A stretch of DNA of 64,000 nt from Allopusillimonas lactea (lineage in GTDB: Bacteria > Pseudomonadota > Gammaproteobacteria > Burkholderiales > Burkholderiaceae_B): NCBI RefSeq assembly GCF_021653995.1, contig NZ_JAJJOZ010000002.1, forward strand, positions 434,001-498,000, in the 5' to 3' direction. A model generated the notes under the pieces. The model was not told the DNA's origin, made no database searches, and saw nothing but the letters and a program-made list of their open reading frames with translations. Every line of letters begins with the position of its first letter. The first letter of the stretch is position 1. Positions 61,317-64,000 of the stretch are shown piece after piece. Position numbers and translations under genes: made by a program.

Positions 61317-63176
61317 ATGCCGCAATATCGCTCACGCACCTCGACCCATGGTCGCAACATGGCCGGCGCGCGCGCCCTCTGGCGCGCCACCGGTATGCAG
61401 GATGGCGACTTCAACAAGCCCATCATTGCCGTCGTCAACTCCTTCACACAGTTCGTTCCCGGCCACGTGCACCTGAAAGACATGGGGCAGCTCGTGGCGC
61501 GCCAGATCGAGGCGGCGGGCGGTGTGGCCAAAGAATTCAACACCATTGCCGTGGACGACGGCATTGCCATGGGGCACGGCGGCATGCTGTACTCGCTGCC
61601 CTCGCGCGAACTGATTGCCGACTCGGTCGAGTACATGGTCAACGCCCATTGCGCCGACGCCATGGTGTGTATCTCCAACTGCGACAAGATCACGCCGGGG
61701 ATGCTGATGGCCGCCATGCGCCTGAACATCCCGGTGGTGTTTGTTTCCGGCGGCCCGATGGAAGCCGGCAAGGTATACGAGCCGGGCACTATGAATGTGG
61801 TCGAAAAGCTCGACCTCATTGACGCCATGATCCGCGCCGCTGACCCCAATGTGTCGGACGCCGAAGCTGCCGAGGTCGAGCGCAACGCCTGTCCCACCTG
61901 CGGATCGTGCTCGGGCATGTTCACAGCCAATTCCATGAACTGTCTCACCGAGGCCATGGGGCTGGCGCTGCCGGGCAACGGCACCATTGTGGCCACCCAT
62001 GCGCGGCGCAAGGGCCTGTTCGAGCAGGCCGGCACGCTCATCGTTGAGCTGTGCAAGCGCTATTACGAGCAGGACGACGACTCGGTGCTTCCGCGCCGCA
62101 TCGCGTCGTTCGGCGCATTCGAAAACGCCATGACGCTGGACGTGGCCATGGGCGGTTCCACCAATACCGTGCTGCATCTGCTGGCTGCGGCACAAGAAGC
62201 CGGCGTGGATTTCACCATGTCCGACATCGACCGCATCTCGCGCCGCGTGCCCTGCCTGTGCAAGGTTGCGCCCGCCACCAACAAGTACCACATCGAAGAC
62301 GTGCATCGCGCTGGGGGCATTTTCGGCATCCTGGGCGAACTGGGCCGCGCCGGTCTGCTCAACCTGGACGCGGGCAACGTGCACAGTGGCACGCTGGGCA
62401 AGGCCATCGAAAACTGGGACGTTAGCCAGCCCAATGCTTCTGAAGACCTGCAAACCTTCTTCAAGACGGCGCCCGGCGGCGTGCGCAGCAAGGTGGCCTT
62501 CAGCCAAGACAACTATTACAAGCAACTTGACCTGAACCGCGAAAAAGGGTGCATCCGCAGCCGGGAGCATGCCTACTCGCAGGACGGCGGCCTGGCGGTG
62601 CTGTATGGCAATGTGGCAGTCAACGGTTGCATCGTCAAGACCGCAGGCGTTGACGAGCGCATTCTGCGCTACACCGGCGTGGCCCGCGTTTATGAAAGCC
62701 AGGAAGACGCGGTGGAAGGCATCCTGGGCGACCAGGTCAAGGCCGGCGATGTGGTCATCATCCGCTATGAAGGCCCCAAGGGGGGGCCCGGCATGCAGGA
62801 AATGCTGTATCCCACTTCCTACCTCAAGTCCAAGGGCCTGGGTGCCAGCGCCGCGCTGCTGACAGACGGGCGCTTTTCGGGCGGTTCGTCGGGCCTGGTG
62901 ATCGGCCATGCCTCGCCCGAAGCGGCCGAGGGCGGCACGATCGGGCTGGTGGAAGACGGCGATACCATTGAGATCGATATCCCGGCGCGCACGATCCACC
63001 TGGCTGTGTCCGACGAGGTGCTGGCCCAACGCCGCGCAGCCATGGAGGCGCGCGGCAGCCAAGCCTGGAAGCCCGTAGGCCGGGAGCGCGTGGTGTCGCA
63101 GGCCTTGCGCGCCTATGCTGCGCTGGCCACATCCGCCGATCGCGGCGCGGTGCGCGACGTTTCGCAATTGGGGTAA
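61317..63176 (+). CDS. ilvD: Dihydroxy-acid dehydratase
   Basis: Dehydrates 2,3-dihydroxy-isovalerate and its isoleucine counterpart in branched-chain amino acid synthesis; an Fe-S enzyme. The 619-residue product (full length) has the cluster cysteines in CDKITPGM (about 124) and CPTCGSCSGMFTANSMN (about 197-213), the third cysteine being the first of these motifs, and the late DGRFSGGSSGLVIGHASPEA. ATG 61317 has a fair CCGAGA upstream. It is monocistronic, ended by a strong terminator. Confidence 0.97.
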   Translation: MPQYRSRTSTHGRNMAGARALWRATGMQDGDFNKPIIAVVNSFTQFVPGHVHLKDMGQLVARQIEAAGGVAKEFNTIAVDDGIAMGHGGMLYSLPSRELIADSVEYMVNAHCADAMVCISNCDKITPGMLMAAMRLNIPVVFVSGGPMEAGKVYEPGTMNVVEKLDLIDAMIRAADPNVSDAEAAEVERNACPTCGSCSGMFTANSMNCLTEAMGLALPGNGTIVATHARRKGLFEQAGTLIVELCKRYYEQDDDSVLPRRIASFGAFENAMTLDVAMGGSTNTVLHLLAAAQEAGVDFTMSDIDRISRRVPCLCKVAPATNKYHIEDVHRAGGIFGILGELGRAGLLNLDAGNVHSGTLGKAIENWDVSQPNASEDLQTFFKTAPGGVRSKVAFSQDNYYKQLDLNREKGCIRSREHAYSQDGGLAVLYGNVAVNGCIVKTAGVDERILRYTGVARVYESQEDAVEGILGDQVKAGDVVIIRYEGPKGGPGMQEMLYPTSYLKSKGLGASAALLTDGRFSGGSSGLVIGHASPEAAEGGTIGLVEDGDTIEIDIPARTIHLAVSDEVLAQRRAAMEARGSQAWKPVGRERVVSQALRAYAALATSADRGAVRDVSQLG

Positions 63177-63206
63177 GAGGCCATCACGGCTGAGCAGTAA
63201 CAAAGC

Positions 63207-63235
63207 AAGGGCGGCCCGCATGAGCCGCCCTTTTT
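63207..63235 (+). terminator. Intrinsic terminator after ilvD
   Basis: GGGCGGC, loop CCGCATGA, GCCGCCC and TTTTT. Stem of seven G-C pairs directly followed by the T-run. Confidence 0.9.
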
Positions 63236-63338
63236 CTTGGGGCCTGCATGAACCGACCCATAAACGTTCGGCACTGATCCAGCCTCTGGGGCCGGTGCAT
63301 GGCGGGGCGAACGCTTGCGCGCGCGCCCCGTCATGCAG

Positions 63339-63779
63339 TTACCAGTGCAGGTAGAACATGGCCTTGGCAAGAAATACGATGCCCACCACATGGCAGAACA
63401 CGCTGATATGGATGCGCTGCGAATGGATGGCTCGCATCTTGCCGGTGCGCATTAGTGTCATGGCGGTGATGAAGTGAGCGAGCACGCTCAGGGCCAGGAG
63501 GATTTTTATGGTGAGCAGCAGGCCGAAGCTGCTGGCGAAGGGGTGGGCCAACACTGCCCTGTGCTGGTAGGCCATGCCGATGCCCGCGCCGTACAAAACC
63601 AGCAGCACCCAGGGCATGACGCGGCGCGCCACCGTGCCGATGGCGACTTCCATGGTGCGCATGACCTCGCGCGGAACGCGCTTGCGCACCGCTTCCAGGA
63701 TGATGACCTCGAAAAATACAGTGCCGACGAACATAATGGCGGCGAACAGGTGCAGCGTGAGCAGAAGCGAGTAGTTCAT
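63339..63779 (-). CDS. CopD-like small integral membrane protein
   Basis: A 146-residue protein with four helices: YSLLLTLHLFAAIMFVG (about 3-19), VMPWVLLVLYGAGIGMAY, FGLLLTIKILLALSVLAHF and ISVFCHVVGIVFLAKAMF. The His in the first helix (LHLFAA) and the conserved HF/H residues in helices 3-4 resemble the CopD/heme-or-copper-binding membrane family. It is shorter than CopD proper (about 300 residues) and may correspond to the related small family. The function is not known. It is convergent to ilvD and monocistronic. Confidence 0.75.
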   Translation of the reverse strand: MNYSLLLTLHLFAAIMFVGTVFFEVIILEAVRKRVPREVMRTMEVAIGTVARRVMPWVLLVLYGAGIGMAYQHRAVLAHPFASSFGLLLTIKILLALSVLAHFITAMTLMRTGKMRAIHSQRIHISVFCHVVGIVFLAKAMFYLHW

Positions 63780-63923
63780 GGGGGGCTTGCCCGAGGGCTG
63801 GGTGCATCAAGGTAACGAGAATGCGTTTTAGTTTTGAATCATTTCATGATGACGGGGCTGCAGCCATGATGCAAATCAAATCTGGCGCCGGCATTGCGTC
63901 GGCGCAACGGGCGTCGGGCATCG

Positions 63924-63986
63924 GTAAACGGAGAAGGGCAAACCGATAACGGGAAACCGGAAACCGGAAACCGGAAATGGGAAACG
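63924..63986 (+). repeat. Tandem array, 7-bp period, 9 units
   Basis: Heptamers near ggaaacc run from gtaaacg to ggaaacg; the three central copies are identical (63952-63972). The 221-base stretch from 63780 to the window end contains no other feature. The array may continue in degenerate form toward the right edge. Confidence 0.8.
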
Positions 63987-64000
63987 GGCTGGCGCGGGTC

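Noticed and set aside
61332..63221. Long open frame opposite ilvD (about 629 codons)
   Set aside because: Same antisense effect; ilvD is certain and the opposite frame has no family features.

Overview
The window is GC-rich chromosomal DNA from a betaproteobacterium, most likely an Alcaligenaceae member (Bordetella / Achromobacter / Pusillimonas type). This rests on gene content: several Bug-type (TctC) solute receptors, tripartite tricarboxylate transporter (TTT) operons including a Bct-like citrate set, rfaE2 as a stand-alone adenylyltransferase, a DUF3460-scpA-panC cluster, and ispB followed by tRNA-Pro. There is no prophage, integrase, transposase or CRISPR array. The taxon is inferred by recognition, not by a database search.

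Layout. 1-9.6 kb: ubiB (cut by the left edge), a ferritin-like diiron protein, rfaE2, then on the minus strand a methyltransferase-tolC pair and a btuB-btuF-thiD operon headed by a clear cobalamin riboswitch. 9.6-14.2 kb: divergent B12-dependent metH and an XRE-type regulator. 14.3-19 kb: housekeeping genes (DUF3460, scpA, panC, a LuxR-HTH mini-protein, an NlpE-like lipoprotein, coaE, zapD). 19-28.4 kb: a complete RND efflux operon (mdtA, mdtB, mdtC and an outer-membrane factor). 28.3-33.9 kb: a Nudix-ThiE fusion, a possible 50-residue ORF, a DUF815 ATPase, ispB, tRNA-Pro(CGG), a methyltransferase, PsiF and a nitroreductase.

33.2-54 kb is the catabolic and transport section. A minus-strand gntR / FAD-FeS dehydrogenase / nitroreductase operon diverges from a TTT operon (tctC-tctB-tctA); two GTATACCA operator-like sites lie between them. 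A LysR gene diverges from an orphan Bug receptor fused by ATGA overlap to an N-formylglutamate amidohydrolase. After uspA, an FmdE-like protein, an SDR, a DUF2238 membrane protein and an MliC-like lipoprotein comes a second TTT system with its own two-component regulator (bctDE-bctCBA). 54-64 kb: a family III CoA-transferase, an SSS-family symporter with a 42-residue partner protein, ppc, ilvD and a CopD-like membrane protein.

The most unusual signal is not a gene. The first TTT operon carries two different degenerate tandem arrays in its two intercistronic gaps: about ten 16-bp units between tctC and tctB, and about nineteen 9-bp units between tctB and tctA. The 9-bp array is in frame with tctB beyond its TGA stop and stays open for 70 codons. 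Smaller arrays (16-, 15- and 7-bp periods) occur in other intergenic spaces. I read these as a recurrent class of intergenic periodic DNA that deserves a genome-wide check. Other points of interest are the possible B12-riboswitch control of thiD, a promoter-like box in the loop of the terminator that abuts bctD, and the unassigned substrates of the TTT modules.
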